From: Deltaproteobacteria bacterium
GTDB taxonomy: Bacteria > Desulfobacterota > Desulfuromonadia > Geobacterales > Pseudopelobacteraceae
Length of the DNA: 52,005 nt
Direction: 5' to 3'
Assembly: GCA_021780495.1 (NCBI GenBank)
Contig: JAJXYO010000035.1
Location: 1-52,005, forward strand
The position numbers and the translations under genes are program-made. The first letter of the stretch is position 1. Every line of letters starts with the position of its first letter. This document shows positions 1 to 10,376 of the stretch, in pieces. Under the pieces are notes generated by a model. The model was not told where the DNA came from. It did not search any database and saw only the letters and a program-made list of their open reading frames with translations.

Positions 1-245
1 TCGTGATCAGCCTGGGAGATTGCGCCGTCAACGGCAATGTGAGCGCCCTGCGCAATCCGGCCGGTTGTGCGGCAACAGTGGAAAGGTCATATGGAGCAAT
101 GGACTGGATGCCGGAATTGAACCGGCTGACAGTGCCAGTCCTGCCGTTGCACCAGGTCGTCCGGGTAGACGCATTTATCCCCGGATGCCCGCCTGAACCA
201 GAACTGATCAGACAAACAATTGTTCAGAGTCTCGGACGCAGCTGA
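1..245 (+). CDS. NiFe hydrogenase small subunit, HoxY-like (3' end only)
   Basis: The reading frame is open from the left edge of the window, so this is the last ~80 residues of a longer protein. It contains a Cys followed by a long spacer and a final G-C-P-P motif (VDAFIPGCPP), the pattern of [4Fe-4S]-binding small subunits in the complex I 20 kDa / NiFe hydrogenase small-subunit family. The closest resemblance is to HoxY of bidirectional NAD-reducing hydrogenases, which passes electrons between the NiFe subunit and the diaphorase. A GTG at position 3 is probably an internal codon. The large subunit gene would be expected before or after it, but the downstream side switches strand, so partners must lie upstream. 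A subunit of another group 3 hydrogenase is possible. Confidence 0.65.
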   Translation, partial: VISLGDCAVNGNVSALRNPAGCAATVERSYGAMDWMPELNRLTVPVLPLHQVVRVDAFIPGCPPEPELIRQTIVQSLGRS

Positions 246-246
246 C

Positions 247-283
247 AAAAAAATAGAGCGCCACACGGGCGCTCTATTCTGTT
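247..283. terminator. Bidirectional rho-independent terminator
   Basis: A 10-bp perfect stem (253-262 with 268-277, loop of 5) is flanked by an A-run on the left and T-rich sequence on the right. It lies between the convergent hydrogenase subunit and Rrf2 genes and can serve both. Confidence 0.8.
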
Positions 284-305
284 AAAAACTCTACGAGATG
301 GACTG

Positions 306-782
306 TCAAATATAGTACATAATCCGGGGATCCATCTCCTTCTTGATCCCCATCTCCTGCCCGCGCTGACAGAGGGTTTGCAGCGTAATACCCGCAAACA
401 GCTGATTCAACAACGTACTGGCTTCTTCCCAGACGGTCTGGGTAACGCACTGGCCTTCAAACGGGCATTCGTTCTTGCGTTTACGCCTCTTGGTCGTCGT
501 TCCGGCGCATTCAACCAGTAGTACATCCTGTTCGGTGGCGTTGAGAATATCCAGCACGGTAATTTCGTCAGGCTGTTTTGCCAGACAATAGCCCCCCTGG
601 GGACCACGCTTGCTCTTGAGAATACCGGCACGTTTGAGATTTTGAAAAATCTGTTCGAGATAGCGCGGCGAGATCTGTTGCCGCCGGGATATATCCTGAA
701 TCTGCGACGGCTTGTCTCCACAGTTATAGGCAATATCAAACAAGGCACGCAGCCCGTAACGACTTTTTGTAGAAAGGCGCAT
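306..782 (-). CDS. Rrf2/IscR-family transcriptional regulator
   Basis: The 158-aa protein begins MRLSTKSRYGLRAL, the classic winged-helix start of the Rrf2 family. Cys92, Cys106 and Cys112 in the C-terminal half match the three-cysteine Fe-S ligand set of IscR (the last two spaced by five residues), although the first spacing is longer than in E. coli IscR because of a basic insert (KRRKRKN). It is therefore probably an Fe-S or redox-sensing repressor/activator. The start at 782 is chosen because GGAGGG lies six bases upstream; the longer alternative would place the RBS inside the gene. No isc/suf genes follow, so its target is not evident here. The monocistronic gene ends at the shared terminator. 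Confidence 0.9.
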   Translation of the reverse strand: MRLSTKSRYGLRALFDIAYNCGDKPSQIQDISRRQQISPRYLEQIFQNLKRAGILKSKRGPQGGYCLAKQPDEITVLDILNATEQDVLLVECAGTTTKRRKRKNECPFEGQCVTQTVWEEASTLLNQLFAGITLQTLCQRGQEMGIKKEMDPRIMYYI

Positions 783-900
783 CTTTCCCTCCATATATCT
801 ATATCCGACGGCAAATGATTACTGTAACACACCGGCGCTGTCAACAAAAAACGAGGCGCAATCAGCCCATTCCACACAACACATGGTAAACTTTACGGCA

Positions 901-1629
901 TCACTGCAGAGCCCTGGCTACCGTGATAACAGTCACATCGACCGCACCGGCGTTTTTCAGCATGACGGCACATTCCTCGACCGTGCTGCCGGTCGTCAGC
1001 ACATCGTCCACCAGCAACACCCGGCGGCCGTGTATCGCGTCCGGATTCTGGATAAAAAAGGCGCCTTTTACATTTGCCCGGCGGTCGCTGGCCGACAGAT
1101 TCACCTGTGGCTCGGTCCAGCGAATACGACGCAGGTTATGACGATCCAGCGGCATCTCCCAATGGCGCGAAAAAAGTTCACCGAGCAAAACCGCCTGATT
1201 AAAACCGCGACTTCGCAGCCGTTTTCGATGCAGCGGAACCGGAACAATCAGATCTGAGGCCCGCAACCGGACAAACGCCGAAAGCCGCTCGATCGTGAGG
1301 AGAGCCAGGGGGCGCCGCAGGTGCGTTTTGTTGCGGTATTTGAAGGCGTGGATCAGATCACGGCTGGCTCCTTCATAGACAACCGCGGCCCGGGCCGCAT
1401 CAAAATGATGGTGTGACGTGCTGCAATCACCGCAGACATGGTCATCACCGGCGCCGACAAACGGAAAGCCGCAGACCGCGCACAGGGGGGAGTCAATCGG
1501 TTGCAACCGTTCATGACAGGCGGGACAGATATGTACAGGACCGGCGGAGGGGATGTATGCGCGACAGATGTGGCACAGCGGGGGGAAGAGAAAATCAAGA
1601 ACAGCATGCAGGAACGGCTTAATTTCCAT
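901..1629 (-). CDS. comF: ComF family protein (phosphoribosyltransferase fold)
   Basis: The 242-aa protein has an N-terminal zinc-ribbon-like region with CxxC pairs (CHIC, CPAC, CAVC, CGDC) followed by a type I phosphoribosyltransferase domain. The PRPP-binding loop reads VLLVDDVLTTGST. This is the layout of ComF/GntX proteins, which are linked to natural transformation in some bacteria and otherwise are of uncertain substrate. The spacing of PVPLHRKRLRSRGFNQ is also diagnostic of ComF. Length is normal for the family. It is transcribed leftward and separated from the upstream LUD gene by a terminator, so it likely has its own promoter. No other competence gene is adjacent. Confidence 0.9.
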   Translation of the reverse strand: MEIKPFLHAVLDFLFPPLCHICRAYIPSAGPVHICPACHERLQPIDSPLCAVCGFPFVGAGDDHVCGDCSTSHHHFDAARAAVVYEGASRDLIHAFKYRNKTHLRRPLALLTIERLSAFVRLRASDLIVPVPLHRKRLRSRGFNQAVLLGELFSRHWEMPLDRHNLRRIRWTEPQVNLSASDRRANVKGAFFIQNPDAIHGRRVLLVDDVLTTGSTVEECAVMLKNAGAVDVTVITVARALQ

Positions 1630-1653
1630 TTTTGTTCACGGAACCTTCGTGGT

Positions 1654-1693
1654 TTAAAAAAAGAGAGTATATAACCGGAGCCATATACTCTCT
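1654..1693 (-). terminator. Rho-independent terminator after the LUD gene
   Basis: The 11-bp inverted repeat (1662-1672 with 1683-1693, 10-nt loop) is followed on the minus strand by seven T residues. It would end the cyclophilin-LUD transcript before comF. Confidence 0.85.
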
Positions 1694-1720
1694 TCTGAAC
1701 GAAATCAAGAGCGGTCGCGC

Positions 1721-2374
1721 TTAAAAGCCGAGATCGGCATTGACTACAAGCACCCTCACATCCGTGAATCGCGGCCGCCGATCGATGATGGTCGTAACCC
1801 GGCACAAGCGGTCGGGAGAATTGCAATCACTGCAGAATCCGGTCGTGGCGCACGGGGTTTTAAAGTTAAGCCGCTTGGAGTTCGGAGGAGTAGCCCGGTT
1901 TTTCACACGCACAATGGCATCATGGGGCGTACCGTCCACCAGCTTGTTGCGGCCGGCCACAACAATCACCTTGCGGGGACCGAAAAACATCGCAGCGGCC
2001 CGGTTGCCGGTAGCATCGATATTGACCAGCTCACCGTTGAGAGTCAGCGCATTCGTGCCGGAAAGAAACAGGTCGCACGTCAGTTGACCTCGCATGATTT
2101 CAATTCGTTCGTCGCGGGAAAGGGCAGGATCCGCATGGTTCAGAATCACCTTGCCCATCTCCCGCAACCTGGCTTCCACTTCCAGAGCCGCGACGGACAT
2201 GGAACCGCCAAACCCTACGGTTGTGGCATCGCCGGCTTCCGAAACGATTATGTCAAAGGCCTCCTGAGGCGTGGCGCAGTACAGCGCGCCAAAGCCGTTT
2301 CCGGCCAGCGATTCAACCGCCTTCTGACATCTTTTTTCATGGCTCCAGGTGACCAGCTCATCGGTCTGTGACAT
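1721..2374 (-). CDS. LUD domain protein (lactate utilization family, YkgG/LutC-like)
   Basis: The 217-aa protein matches the LUD (DUF162) fold: VGFGGSMSVAALE near residue 55, the conserved DLFLSGTNALTLNGELVNIDATGNR stretch in the middle and GPRKVIVVAGRNKLV. A C-terminal CATTGFCSDCNSPDRLC segment carries four cysteines, seen in stand-alone LUD proteins of anaerobes. LutC-type proteins act in L-lactate oxidation, but lutA/lutB are not adjacent, so the role is unknown. It follows the cyclophilin gene by 14 bases on the same strand and is probably co-transcribed. Confidence 0.85.
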   Translation of the reverse strand: MSQTDELVTWSHEKRCQKAVESLAGNGFGALYCATPQEAFDIIVSEAGDATTVGFGGSMSVAALEVEARLREMGKVILNHADPALSRDERIEIMRGQLTCDLFLSGTNALTLNGELVNIDATGNRAAAMFFGPRKVIVVAGRNKLVDGTPHDAIVRVKNRATPPNSKRLNFKTPCATTGFCSDCNSPDRLCRVTTIIDRRPRFTDVRVLVVNADLGF

Positions 2375-2388
2375 ACGTACGCAACCCT

Positions 2389-2973
2389 TTATTTCAAGAT
2401 TTTTACAGATTTGATAAACACCGGATGTACCGGCATGTTCTGAAACACCATGTTCACATTCTGCGTTTTCACATTGACGATTTTGTCAACGACATCCATT
2501 CCACCAATGACCTTGCCAAAGACAGCATATCCGGCACCATCGGGATTAGGCCGATTAAGCATGGCATTATCCACCACGTTAATGAAGAACTGGGCTGTTG
2601 CGCTGTCAGGCGCCGATGTCCGGGCCATGGCGATTGTCCCGCGATCATTCTTCAGGCCATTGGCAGCCTCGTTCTTGATAGCGGCTTTCGTGGGCTTCTG
2701 TTTACGGTTAGCGGTGAAACCGCCGCCCTGAATCATAAAACCCGGGATCACGCGGTGGAAGATGGTCTCGTTGTAGAAGCCGCTTTTGGCATAATCAAGA
2801 AAGTTCTTGACGCTGAAGGGGGCCTCTTTTTCGAACAGTTCAATCTTGATCTTCCCCAGACTGGTTTCCATTACCACAACCGGGTTTTTGGGTTGCGTGG
2901 TTGCACCAGCAGCACAGGCAATGCCGATCGAAACGAGTAATGCGACCATAACACACGACAGCTTTCTAACCAT
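2389..2973 (-). CDS. Exported peptidyl-prolyl cis-trans isomerase, cyclophilin type
   Basis: The 194-aa protein starts with a signal peptide ([21 protein letters not shown]) and then a single cyclophilin domain. Conserved active-site stretches are visible: [28 protein letters not shown] with the catalytic Arg, and [18 protein letters not shown]. It would catalyse proline isomerization during folding in the periplasm. The start at 2973 is preferred over one five codons earlier because GGAGG lies six bases before it. It is the first gene of a probable two-gene unit with the LUD gene. Confidence 0.92.
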   Translation of the reverse strand: MVRKLSCVMVALLVSIGIACAAGATTQPKNPVVVMETSLGKIKIELFEKEAPFSVKNFLDYAKSGFYNETIFHRVIPGFMIQGGGFTANRKQKPTKAAIKNEAANGLKNDRGTIAMARTSAPDSATAQFFINVVDNAMLNRPNPDGAGYAVFGKVIGGMDVVDKIVNVKTQNVNMVFQNMPVHPVFIKSVKILK

Positions 2974-3081
2974 GAGATTCCTCCACAATACGTTTAGTGT
3001 TTATTCCGAAAACGCTGTCCGCTCCGGAACAGAAGATTTTATACGCCAAGACCGGCTCAAAAGCAACGTCTGAGACCTCAC

Positions 3082-4305
3082 TCAGTAGAAGCGAACAGCA
3101 GGTTTTACGGGATAGCCTGTTTTCGGATCATTATCCGCCATGCCGACCGTTATGGTAAAAGAAAACGTCTGACCGGGGTTCAAGACCTTGGGTCCCCATT
3201 GCAGGGCAATGATACGATTGGTCAGACTGGCCAGCGGGACATGGTTTTTCTCTGGGGCATACCGGCCGAACTGATTGGAAAAATAGGCTGTATCAGGCCG
3301 GCTGTCCGGTTGCCATTCAATGAAATTGGCTTTGCCGGTATAAAAGGCACGGTCTTCTCCGATTAGCGGATTACCGTAATCAAATATTCCGGCATAGCTG
3401 TACTTACGGGTATCTATGCCCATTTCTGTCAAGACGGTGCGATCCTTGAGCCAGCCGATATTGCCCGCAGAAGAACCGTAGTCTCCTACCCAAGGCTCGT
3501 CACCATACAGATACGCAAACAAAGTAGGTGTTGTTCCGACATTTTTGAAATTTGTGATAAGCGTCAGAAACGTATCACCGCCTTGATAAAACATGTAGCG
3601 CTCGACGTCGACCGGAACATTATTGATCAGCACGCGATGATTACTGACTATCGTCAGATCGTTCTGAGAGCTTTCCAGCACCTTGCTCGATACAAACTGC
3701 CAATAGGATGGATAGATGGGCGTATTCGAAGCATCCAAGATGCCTTCGTTGACATTGCACCAGATGTGATAATAACGTTTGCCGTCAAAATAGGCCATGC
3801 CGGTTTCATTCTTGTCAAAGATTTTGAAATCCGGGTCAAAAGGAGGTAAACCGCCCCCCATAAACAAACCGGACACAGGGCGCCCATCGCTATCCAGGAA
3901 CCGCCCCAGATTGAACACCAGTTTTCTACCGTCCGGGAATGCAGATTTTATGAATCCCCGGCCAGATCTCTCGTTCCATTCATAGCTGGTGCAGGGCTTA
4001 TCCGTAGAGCTGCACGCCCCGCTTGATTCCACGTTTTTCAGGTTGCCCAGCGACCGCCCCCACCAGAGACGAGGGCTCTGCTCGGGAAACAGGTCATCGG
4101 TCACCTCCAGCCAGGCTCCGTTCTGCCCCTGCAAGAGAAATATCCCTTCAAAATCGTGCTGGCAATTGAATCTGACCTTTACAGCCAGTAACGCGCAGAG
4201 GGCAACCAACACGATCGACACAGCTATAAAAACCCGACGCTTACGCATAAACGAGAACCGTGAGTACCGGCTTGCGCCAGTCTTCCATTCGCCTGAATTA
4301 AACAC
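3082..4305 (-). CDS. Membrane-anchored protein of unknown function
   Basis: I do not recognise the family. The 407-aa reading frame has one N-terminal hydrophobic segment (VFIAVSIVLVALCALLAV) preceded by MRKRR, then ~350 residues rich in aromatic, Gly, Asn and Asp residues with no further membrane segment. This suggests an anchored periplasmic or surface beta-rich domain. A phrase near the C-terminus (LNPGQTFSFTITVGM) resembles the end strand of galactose-mutarotase-like or beta-sandwich sugar-binding folds; this is only an impression. The 4305 start is GTG with a weak RBS; the ATG at 4248 (MRKRR) is equally likely and gives 388 aa. It lies downstream of hemH on the same strand. Confidence 0.7.
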   Translation of the reverse strand: MFNSGEWKTGASRYSRFSFMRKRRVFIAVSIVLVALCALLAVKVRFNCQHDFEGIFLLQGQNGAWLEVTDDLFPEQSPRLWWGRSLGNLKNVESSGACSSTDKPCTSYEWNERSGRGFIKSAFPDGRKLVFNLGRFLDSDGRPVSGLFMGGGLPPFDPDFKIFDKNETGMAYFDGKRYYHIWCNVNEGILDASNTPIYPSYWQFVSSKVLESSQNDLTIVSNHRVLINNVPVDVERYMFYQGGDTFLTLITNFKNVGTTPTLFAYLYGDEPWVGDYGSSAGNIGWLKDRTVLTEMGIDTRKYSYAGIFDYGNPLIGEDRAFYTGKANFIEWQPDSRPDTAYFSNQFGRYAPEKNHVPLASLTNRIIALQWGPKVLNPGQTFSFTITVGMADNDPKTGYPVKPAVRFY

Positions 4306-4374
4306 AACTTCAAGGCATTGTGATGAGAATCCCTTTTGAAATCAACATATTGAATTTTAATGATACTGCAATAA

Positions 4375-5325
4375 CTATTTCGCGGATCGAACCAGATCCG
4401 CCAAGCAGGCGATAAAGAGCGGCGAGCTGTTGAGTGACTCCATCCTTCGGAAATCCGTGATGCCGAGCTTGTGGGCCTCTTCGCGATACTCGATGTCAAT
4501 CTCATGCAGCGTCTCGATGTGATCGGACACAAAGGAAAGCGGCACCATCAGCACCTCCCGGTGCCCCTGGGCGGCAAGCTCCTTCAGTTTGTCCTGCGTG
4601 GAAGGTTCCAGCCACTTGACCGGACCGGCCCGCGACTGGAAGGCCAGGTGATGCGCGACGCCCTCGAAGCGTTCCATCACCAGTTTTACCGTAGCCTGGA
4701 TGTGATCAAGGTAGGGGTCACCATCCGCAATAAACGATTGAGGCAGAGAATGGGCTGAAAAGAAGAGTTGAACCCTGGAACGGTCCGAAAACCCCGCCAG
4801 CCCCAGCTCGATATTTTCAACCAAGGCCCGTATATAGAGCGAATGGTTGTAAAACTGACGGATATAGGTAACCTCCGGCCGGGGCTTTGAGCCGGCCAGG
4901 TATCTCTCCAATTCATTAAAGCTGGAGCCGGAGGTTGCCCGTGAATAGTGAGGATACAGCGAGAGTGCAATAATGTGCTGGATGCCTTCCATGCGGATGG
5001 CATTCAGGGCTTCGTCGGTAAACGGCTTCCAATAGCGCATGGCCACAAAACAGCGATAACCGTCGCCCAGCACCTTTTCAAGCTCTTTTGCCTGCTGTTC
5101 GGTCAGTTCACGGAGGGGCGATTTCCCTCCGATATCACGGTAATTGGCAGCACTCTTGGGAGCCCGGCGCTTCACGATCATCCGGGCGATGATGGGCTGC
5201 AGAAACCGCGGCCCGATGCGGATGATATCCCGGTCGGAAAAAAGGTTATACAGAAACGGCTCCACTGCTGCCAGCGAATCCGGACCTCCCATCTGCAGCA
5301 ACATCACGGCGGTTTTATCTGACAT
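4375..5325 (-). CDS. hemH: Ferrochelatase
   Basis: The 316-aa protein inserts Fe(II) into protoporphyrin IX (or coproporphyrin III) at the end of heme synthesis. Family marks are the start [11 protein letters not shown], the region [17 protein letters not shown], the signature [12 protein letters not shown] with the active-site His, and the late segment [17 protein letters not shown] with conserved Glu and His. Length fits bacterial HemH, and no C-terminal [2Fe-2S] cysteine cluster is present. It starts three bases after the cupin gene stop, so the two are co-transcribed. Heme supply fits a cytochrome-rich host. Confidence 0.96.
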   Translation of the reverse strand: MSDKTAVMLLQMGGPDSLAAVEPFLYNLFSDRDIIRIGPRFLQPIIARMIVKRRAPKSAANYRDIGGKSPLRELTEQQAKELEKVLGDGYRCFVAMRYWKPFTDEALNAIRMEGIQHIIALSLYPHYSRATSGSSFNELERYLAGSKPRPEVTYIRQFYNHSLYIRALVENIELGLAGFSDRSRVQLFFSAHSLPQSFIADGDPYLDHIQATVKLVMERFEGVAHHLAFQSRAGPVKWLEPSTQDKLKELAAQGHREVLMVPLSFVSDHIETLHEIDIEYREEAHKLGITDFRRMESLNSSPLFIACLADLVRSAK

Positions 5326-5328
5326 TGT

Positions 5329-5646
5329 TCAGGACCGGATCATGATCAGCAGCATCTTGAACGGCTTCACTGCCTTGAGCTCATGAGGGATATTGGCCGG
5401 CATGATGATCATCTGCCCCGCGCTGACTGTGTGCGCAGTTCCAGCGATGGTAACCGCTGCTTCGCCATCGACTATCTGAACAAAGGCGTCATACGGCACG
5501 GTACGCTCGCTCAGACCCTGACCGGCGCCAAACGAGAACATCGTCACGGTGCCGGCCTTCTTGTCGATCAGGGTCTTGCTGACGACCGAGCCATCTGCAT
5601 ATGCCACCAGCTCACCCATGGTCAATGCCTTTCCAATCAGTTCCAT
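5329..5646 (-). CDS. Small cupin-domain protein
   Basis: The 105-aa single-domain cupin has the usual pair of motifs (FGAGQGLSERTVPYDAFVQIVDGEA; GQMIIMPANIPHELKAV). The first motif lacks the usual His pair, so metal binding is doubtful. The start at 5646 is fixed by GGAGGATGAT immediately upstream; the longer open frame runs through a terminator. It lies three bases before hemH on the same strand. Similar small cupins in anaerobes are annotated as sensors or isomerase-like proteins; the function here is unknown. Confidence 0.88.
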   Translation of the reverse strand: MELIGKALTMGELVAYADGSVVSKTLIDKKAGTVTMFSFGAGQGLSERTVPYDAFVQIVDGEAAVTIAGTAHTVSAGQMIIMPANIPHELKAVKPFKMLLIMIRS

Positions 5647-5722
5647 ATCATCCTCCTCTGTAGCAACTTTTCGTTCAGCCTGATAGTAGGGATACATCGC
5701 ATGACTGGCAACGTTTTTCAAT

Positions 5723-5759
5723 ACAAAAGGCCGGAAGCTTGCAGCCTCCGGCCTTTTGT
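5723..5759. terminator. Strong terminator hairpin upstream of the cupin gene
   Basis: A perfect 13-bp stem (5723-5735 with 5747-5759, 11-nt loop) has four T/A pairs at its base on both sides, so it can work in both directions. It separates groEL transcription from the cupin-hemH unit. Confidence 0.8.
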
Positions 5760-5823
5760 CGTAAATACAAGCAGCATCCAAGGGAACGTCGATTTTTCGT
5801 CAGATCAAGGCGCCGAGGAAGAA

Positions 5824-5900
5824 CGCGGAGGCGTAGCAACGCTACGCCGCACAAGTGACTGACGAAGGTAACGCCGAGCTGGCGTAAAAGCGGCGTTTCC
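5824..5900. repeat. Dispersed intergenic element, copy A (downstream of groEL)
   Basis: This copy has the order: CGCGGAG, a short variable hairpin (GCGTAGC AAC GCTACGC), CCGCACAAG, a ~20-nt spacer, then GCGTAAAAGCGGCGTTT. The same order recurs between groES and groEL at 7733-7810 with a different hairpin sequence. Short flanks with a variable stem are typical of REP/BIME-like elements. Confidence 0.6.
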
Positions 5901-5922
5901 CCTGCCCTGATAGACAGGATAA

Positions 5923-5980
5923 GTGCGTTAACGAAATCGCTCTCTGCTTAACTAAATGCAGAAAGCGATTTCTAACGCAC
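5923..5980. repeat. Long palindromic element, copy 1 (at groEL 3' end)
   Basis: The outer arms GTGCGTTA/TAACGCAC and inner arms of 15 bp (5933-5947 with 5958-5972, one mismatch) form one long hairpin directly after groEL. A second member of the same family with base-paired substitutions lies at 8566-8620. There is no T-run on the minus strand, so it could protect the groEL 3' end rather than terminate. Confidence 0.7.
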
Positions 5981-5983
5981 TAA

Positions 5984-7663
<1,680 letters not shown>

Positions 7664-7732
7664 TTAATGTTTATATTGATTCATCTCAGAAACGAGGATT
7701 TTTTTGTCCTGGGTCTGCCGATTGTGCAATAT

Positions 7733-7810
7733 CGCGGAGCCGTACCCTTCGGTAGGCCGCACAAGGCATTGCGGAAATTGGCGAGACCAGGGCGGAAAAA
7801 GACCGTTTCT
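7733..7810. repeat. Dispersed intergenic element, copy B (between groES and groEL)
   Basis: The sequence shares CGCGGAG, CCGCACAAG and the closing GCGGAAAAAGACCGTTT with copy A at 5824-5900 while its internal stem differs (CCGTACCCTTCGGTAGG). The element lies inside the groESL transcript and could shape relative expression or stability of the two messages. Confidence 0.55.
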
Positions 7811-7811
7811 T

Positions 7812-8099
7812 TTATTCTACAACAGCCAGGATGTCGTCTTCGCGCATCATCAGGTAATCGTCGCCGTCTACCTTGATTTCGGTGCCGGCGTACTTGCCGA
7901 ACAGGACTACATCGCCAACCTTGACATCCAGCGGCAGAACCTTGCCGTCTTCGGTTTTCTTGCCATTACCGGTAGCCACAATCTCGCCGCGCTGCGGTTT
8001 CTCTTTTGCGGTTTCGGGGATGAAAAGTCCTCCGGCGGTCTTGGTCTCTTCTTCGACCCTTTTGACAATGATACGATCCTGCAGTGGTCTCAAATTCAT
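7812..8099 (-). CDS. groS: Co-chaperonin GroES (10 kDa)
   Basis: The 95-aa protein has the typical start [18 protein letters not shown], the mobile loop ([12 protein letters not shown]) that contacts GroEL, and the end EDDILAVVE. It caps the GroEL folding chamber. It is the first gene of the groESL operon, behind a sigma70-type promoter and a CIRCE operator. Confidence 0.99.
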   Translation of the reverse strand: MNLRPLQDRIIVKRVEEETKTAGGLFIPETAKEKPQRGEIVATGNGKKTEDGKVLPLDVKVGDVVLFGKYAGTEIKVDGDDYLMMREDDILAVVE

Positions 8100-8149
8100 G
8101 TTATCCTACTCCTTTCGTATGGTGACTTCTGTGTAAAGTCGAGATAAAT

Positions 8150-8176
8150 TTAGCACTCGAATCAACTGAGTGCTAA
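8150..8176 (-). promoter_or_regulatory. CIRCE operator (HrcA binding site)
   Basis: The sequence is a perfect TTAGCACTC-N9-GAGTGCTAA inverted repeat, identical to the consensus bound by the heat-shock repressor HrcA. It lies between the groESL promoter and the groES start, in the untranslated leader. Confidence 0.98.
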
Positions 8177-8185
8177 CATGCTGGG

Positions 8186-8214
8186 AATATAAACAGCGGC
8201 CATTCAAAAATCAA
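8186..8214 (-). promoter_or_regulatory. Probable sigma70 promoter of groESL
   Basis: On the minus strand TTGATT (8209-8214) and TATATT (8186-8191) are separated by 17 bases. The CIRCE begins about ten bases downstream of the -10 box, so bound HrcA would block transcription start or escape. Confidence 0.75.
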
Positions 8215-8249
8215 GGGGTAACTGAAAAAAATCAGCGGCGGTTTTCATT

Positions 8250-8278
8250 TTGACTTTTGGCTGGATGGCTGTTACAAG
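8250..8278 (+). promoter_or_regulatory. Possible promoter of the cobalamin operon
   Basis: TTGACT (8250-8255) and TACAAG (8273-8278) are 17 bases apart and lie just upstream of the riboswitch. The -10 box is weak, so this is a proposal. Confidence 0.45.
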
Positions 8279-8299
8279 ACAACAAATTTGATTTTACCG

Positions 8300-8465
8300 G
8301 TCTGGTGCCGCGCTCTCAATCCGGGCGTGGTTAAAAGGGAAGGGGGTGCAACTCCCTCGCTGTCCCGCAACTGTAAGGGAGTACCGACTTCGCATCATGC
8401 CACTGGGGACACCTGGGAAGGCGCGAACAAGGGCTGATCCCCGAGCCAGGAAACCTGCCATGCCG
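8300..8465 (+). promoter_or_regulatory. Cobalamin (adenosylcobalamin) riboswitch
   Basis: The leader carries the conserved pieces of the B12 element in order: GGTGCCGCG, TTAAAAGGGAA, GGTGCAACTCCCTCGC, CCCGCAACTGTAA, GCCACTG, GGGAAGGCG, and the B12 box AGCCAGGAAACCTGCC at 8444-8459. Bound cobamide would favour the downstream terminator and shut off cobU and the genes after it. Confidence 0.96.
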
Positions 8466-8533
8466 CTGCTGTTTTGGAACCTCCGTGGAACGAGGGGCCG
8501 GAACCGGAGTGCGTCTGCACAACCACGTTTTCG

Positions 8534-8564
8534 AGCCCCTTCCGATCAGGACAGGGGCTTTTTT
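8534..8564 (+). terminator. Riboswitch-linked terminator
   Basis: Stem AGCCCCT/AGGGGCT (8534-8540 with 8553-8559) is followed by six T residues. It sits ~70 bases after the B12 box and is the likely expression platform. Confidence 0.8.
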
Positions 8565-8565
8565 A

Positions 8566-8620
8566 GTGCGATAGAAATCATTTTCTGCTTCTTTTGCAGA
8601 GAATGATTTCGTAAACGCAC
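8566..8620. repeat. Long palindromic element, copy 2 (cobU leader)
   Basis: Same plan as the element at 5923-5980: outer GTGCG/CGCAC and inner 15-nt arms (8574-8588 with 8596-8610, one wobble). Two adjacent stem positions are G-C pairs in copy 1 and A-T pairs here, changed on both arms. It lies between the riboswitch terminator and the cobU RBS. Confidence 0.7.
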
Positions 8621-8652
8621 GTATCCCGATTAGCAGAGACAGGAGGCACTGT

Positions 8653-9186
8653 ATGAGCCAGACACTCTTCATCACCGGCGGTACCCGTAGCGGCAAAAGC
8701 AGGTTTGCGGAACAGTTGGCCTCCAGCTATGGCGCGCCGCTCTGTTACCTGGCAACCGCCCAGCCCCTGGATGACGAAATGGATCAGCGCATCGCGAAAC
8801 ACCAGCAACGGCGCGGTGCCGCCTGGCGCACCATCGAAGAGCCGCTGCATCTGACCCAGTCCCTGGCGGCCAATGACGGCATGTCCAACATCATCCTGGT
8901 GGACTGCCTGACGCTCTGGCTCTCCAACCTGCTGTTGCTCTACGAAGAGCTGGGCGAAGAAACCGAATCACGGGTCATGGATGATGTGCAACGGCTGGCA
9001 GCAACCCTGCGCGGCATGACCACCCCGGTCATCATTGTCTCCAATGAGGTCGGCATGGGCATCGTACCGGACCACCCTCTGGGACGCCTGTTTCGCGATA
9101 TCGCCGGGCAGGCCAACCAGATCATCGCGGCGGCCGCCTCGGAGGCCTGGCTGGTCGCCAGCGGGATACCGTTGCGATTGAAATAG
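8653..9186 (+). CDS. cobU: Adenosylcobinamide kinase / adenosylcobinamide-phosphate guanylyltransferase
   Basis: The 177-aa bifunctional enzyme phosphorylates adenosylcobinamide and converts it to adenosylcobinamide-GDP in the nucleotide-loop branch of cobamide synthesis. The Walker A motif GGTRSGKS (residues 9-16) and the segment AKHQQRRGAAWRTIEEP with the conserved His are the CobU signature, followed by ILVDCLTLWLSNL and VSNEVGMGIVP. The start follows AGGAGG by six bases. It is the first gene after the cobalamin riboswitch and is followed by cobT and cobS. Confidence 0.97.
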   Translation: MSQTLFITGGTRSGKSRFAEQLASSYGAPLCYLATAQPLDDEMDQRIAKHQQRRGAAWRTIEEPLHLTQSLAANDGMSNIILVDCLTLWLSNLLLLYEELGEETESRVMDDVQRLAATLRGMTTPVIIVSNEVGMGIVPDHPLGRLFRDIAGQANQIIAAAASEAWLVASGIPLRLK

Positions 9187-9261
9187 AGTCATCAAACCTT
9201 ACCACCCCCGTCCCCCCTCAATCAGGAGAAGGACGGCGTGCAGATTTTACAGGAGCACACC

Positions 9262-10311
9262 ATGGATATCGTACAAACCACCCTGGCCCGCATCAAACCT
9301 ATAGATGCGGAACTGCTGGCCCAGGCCCAGACAAAACTTGACAACAAGACCAAGCCACCCGGCTCGCTGGGGCGACTGGAGGAATTTGCCCGGCGGATCG
9401 TCGCCATCAGCGGCGCGCTGGAGCCGGATCTGAGCCGGAAGGTCGTCTTTACCTTTGCCGGCGACCACGGCATCACCAAGGAGGGGGTTTCCCTGTACCC
9501 ACGGGAGGTGACCGCCCAGATGGTGTACAACTTCCTGGCCGGCGGGGCCGGGGTCAACGTCCTGGCCCGCCATGTCGGGGCCGAGGTGCGCGTCGTGGAT
9601 GTGGGCGTAGATCACGACTTTGGGGATACCGCCGGAATGATCCACCGTAAGGTCGCCCGCGGCACCCGGAATTTCACCAAGGGGCCGGCCATGACCCGCG
9701 ATGAGACCCTGGCCGCTCTGCAGGTCGGCATCGACCTGGCAGATCAGTGCAAGTCAGAAGGGATTGGTCTGGTCGGCACCGGCGAGATGGGCATCGGCAA
9801 CACCTCCCCTTCGTCGGCTATTATCACAGCCATTTCCGGAAAGTCCGTAGCCGAGGTTACCCACCGCGGTACCGGCATCGACGATGCTGCCCTGGAGCAC
9901 AAGATCCGGGTTATCGAGCAGGGCTTGGCGCTGAACAGGCCCGACCCGTCAGACCCGCTGGACGTGCTCAGCAAAGTAGGCGGTCTGGAGATCGCCGCCA
10001 TTGCCGGCCTGGTGCTGGGATGCGCCGCCAACAGGGTCCCGGTGGTTATCGACGGTTTCATCTCCACCGCCGGGGCCCTGATCGCCTCGGAGCTGCATCC
10101 CCATGTACGCGACTACATCTTTGCGGCCCACCAGTCGGTAGAGATCGGCCACAGCTTCATGCTGGAGCGCATCAATGTCCGGCCGATCCTGGATCTGGAC
10201 TTCAGGTTGGGCGAAGGTACCGGCGCGGCCCTGGCCATGGGCCTGATCGAGGCCGGCGTCAAGGTGCTGAAGGAGATGGCAACCTTTGAGCAGGCCGGGG
10301 TCTCGCACTAA
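9262..10311 (+). CDS. cobT: Nicotinate-nucleotide--dimethylbenzimidazole phosphoribosyltransferase
   Basis: The 349-aa enzyme transfers ribose phosphate from nicotinate mononucleotide to the lower-ligand base to give alpha-ribazole phosphate. Visible marks are [13 protein letters not shown] near the N-terminus, [30 protein letters not shown], and the C-terminal [12 protein letters not shown] carrying the catalytic Glu. The start at 9262 follows AGGAG; an upstream GTG at 9238 would overlap this site. In Geobacter the base is likely to be 5-hydroxybenzimidazole, which fits the ThiC-like gene at the end of this cluster. Confidence 0.97.
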   Translation: MDIVQTTLARIKPIDAELLAQAQTKLDNKTKPPGSLGRLEEFARRIVAISGALEPDLSRKVVFTFAGDHGITKEGVSLYPREVTAQMVYNFLAGGAGVNVLARHVGAEVRVVDVGVDHDFGDTAGMIHRKVARGTRNFTKGPAMTRDETLAALQVGIDLADQCKSEGIGLVGTGEMGIGNTSPSSAIITAISGKSVAEVTHRGTGIDDAALEHKIRVIEQGLALNRPDPSDPLDVLSKVGGLEIAAIAGLVLGCAANRVPVVIDGFISTAGALIASELHPHVRDYIFAAHQSVEIGHSFMLERINVRPILDLDFRLGEGTGAALAMGLIEAGVKVLKEMATFEQAGVSH

Positions 10312-10351
10312 GAGAACTGTTGCGTTTCACACGAACTGAATGTATCTTCAA

Positions 10352-10361
10352 TGTATATACA
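10352..10361. promoter_or_regulatory. Palindrome upstream of mazE, possible autoregulatory site
   Basis: TGTATATACA is a perfect 10-bp palindrome directly before the AGGAGG of mazE. Antitoxins of this type usually repress their own promoter by binding such sites, and it can also act as a -10 region; both readings are inferred. Confidence 0.4.
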
Positions 10362-10376
10362 AACAGGAGGTGGACA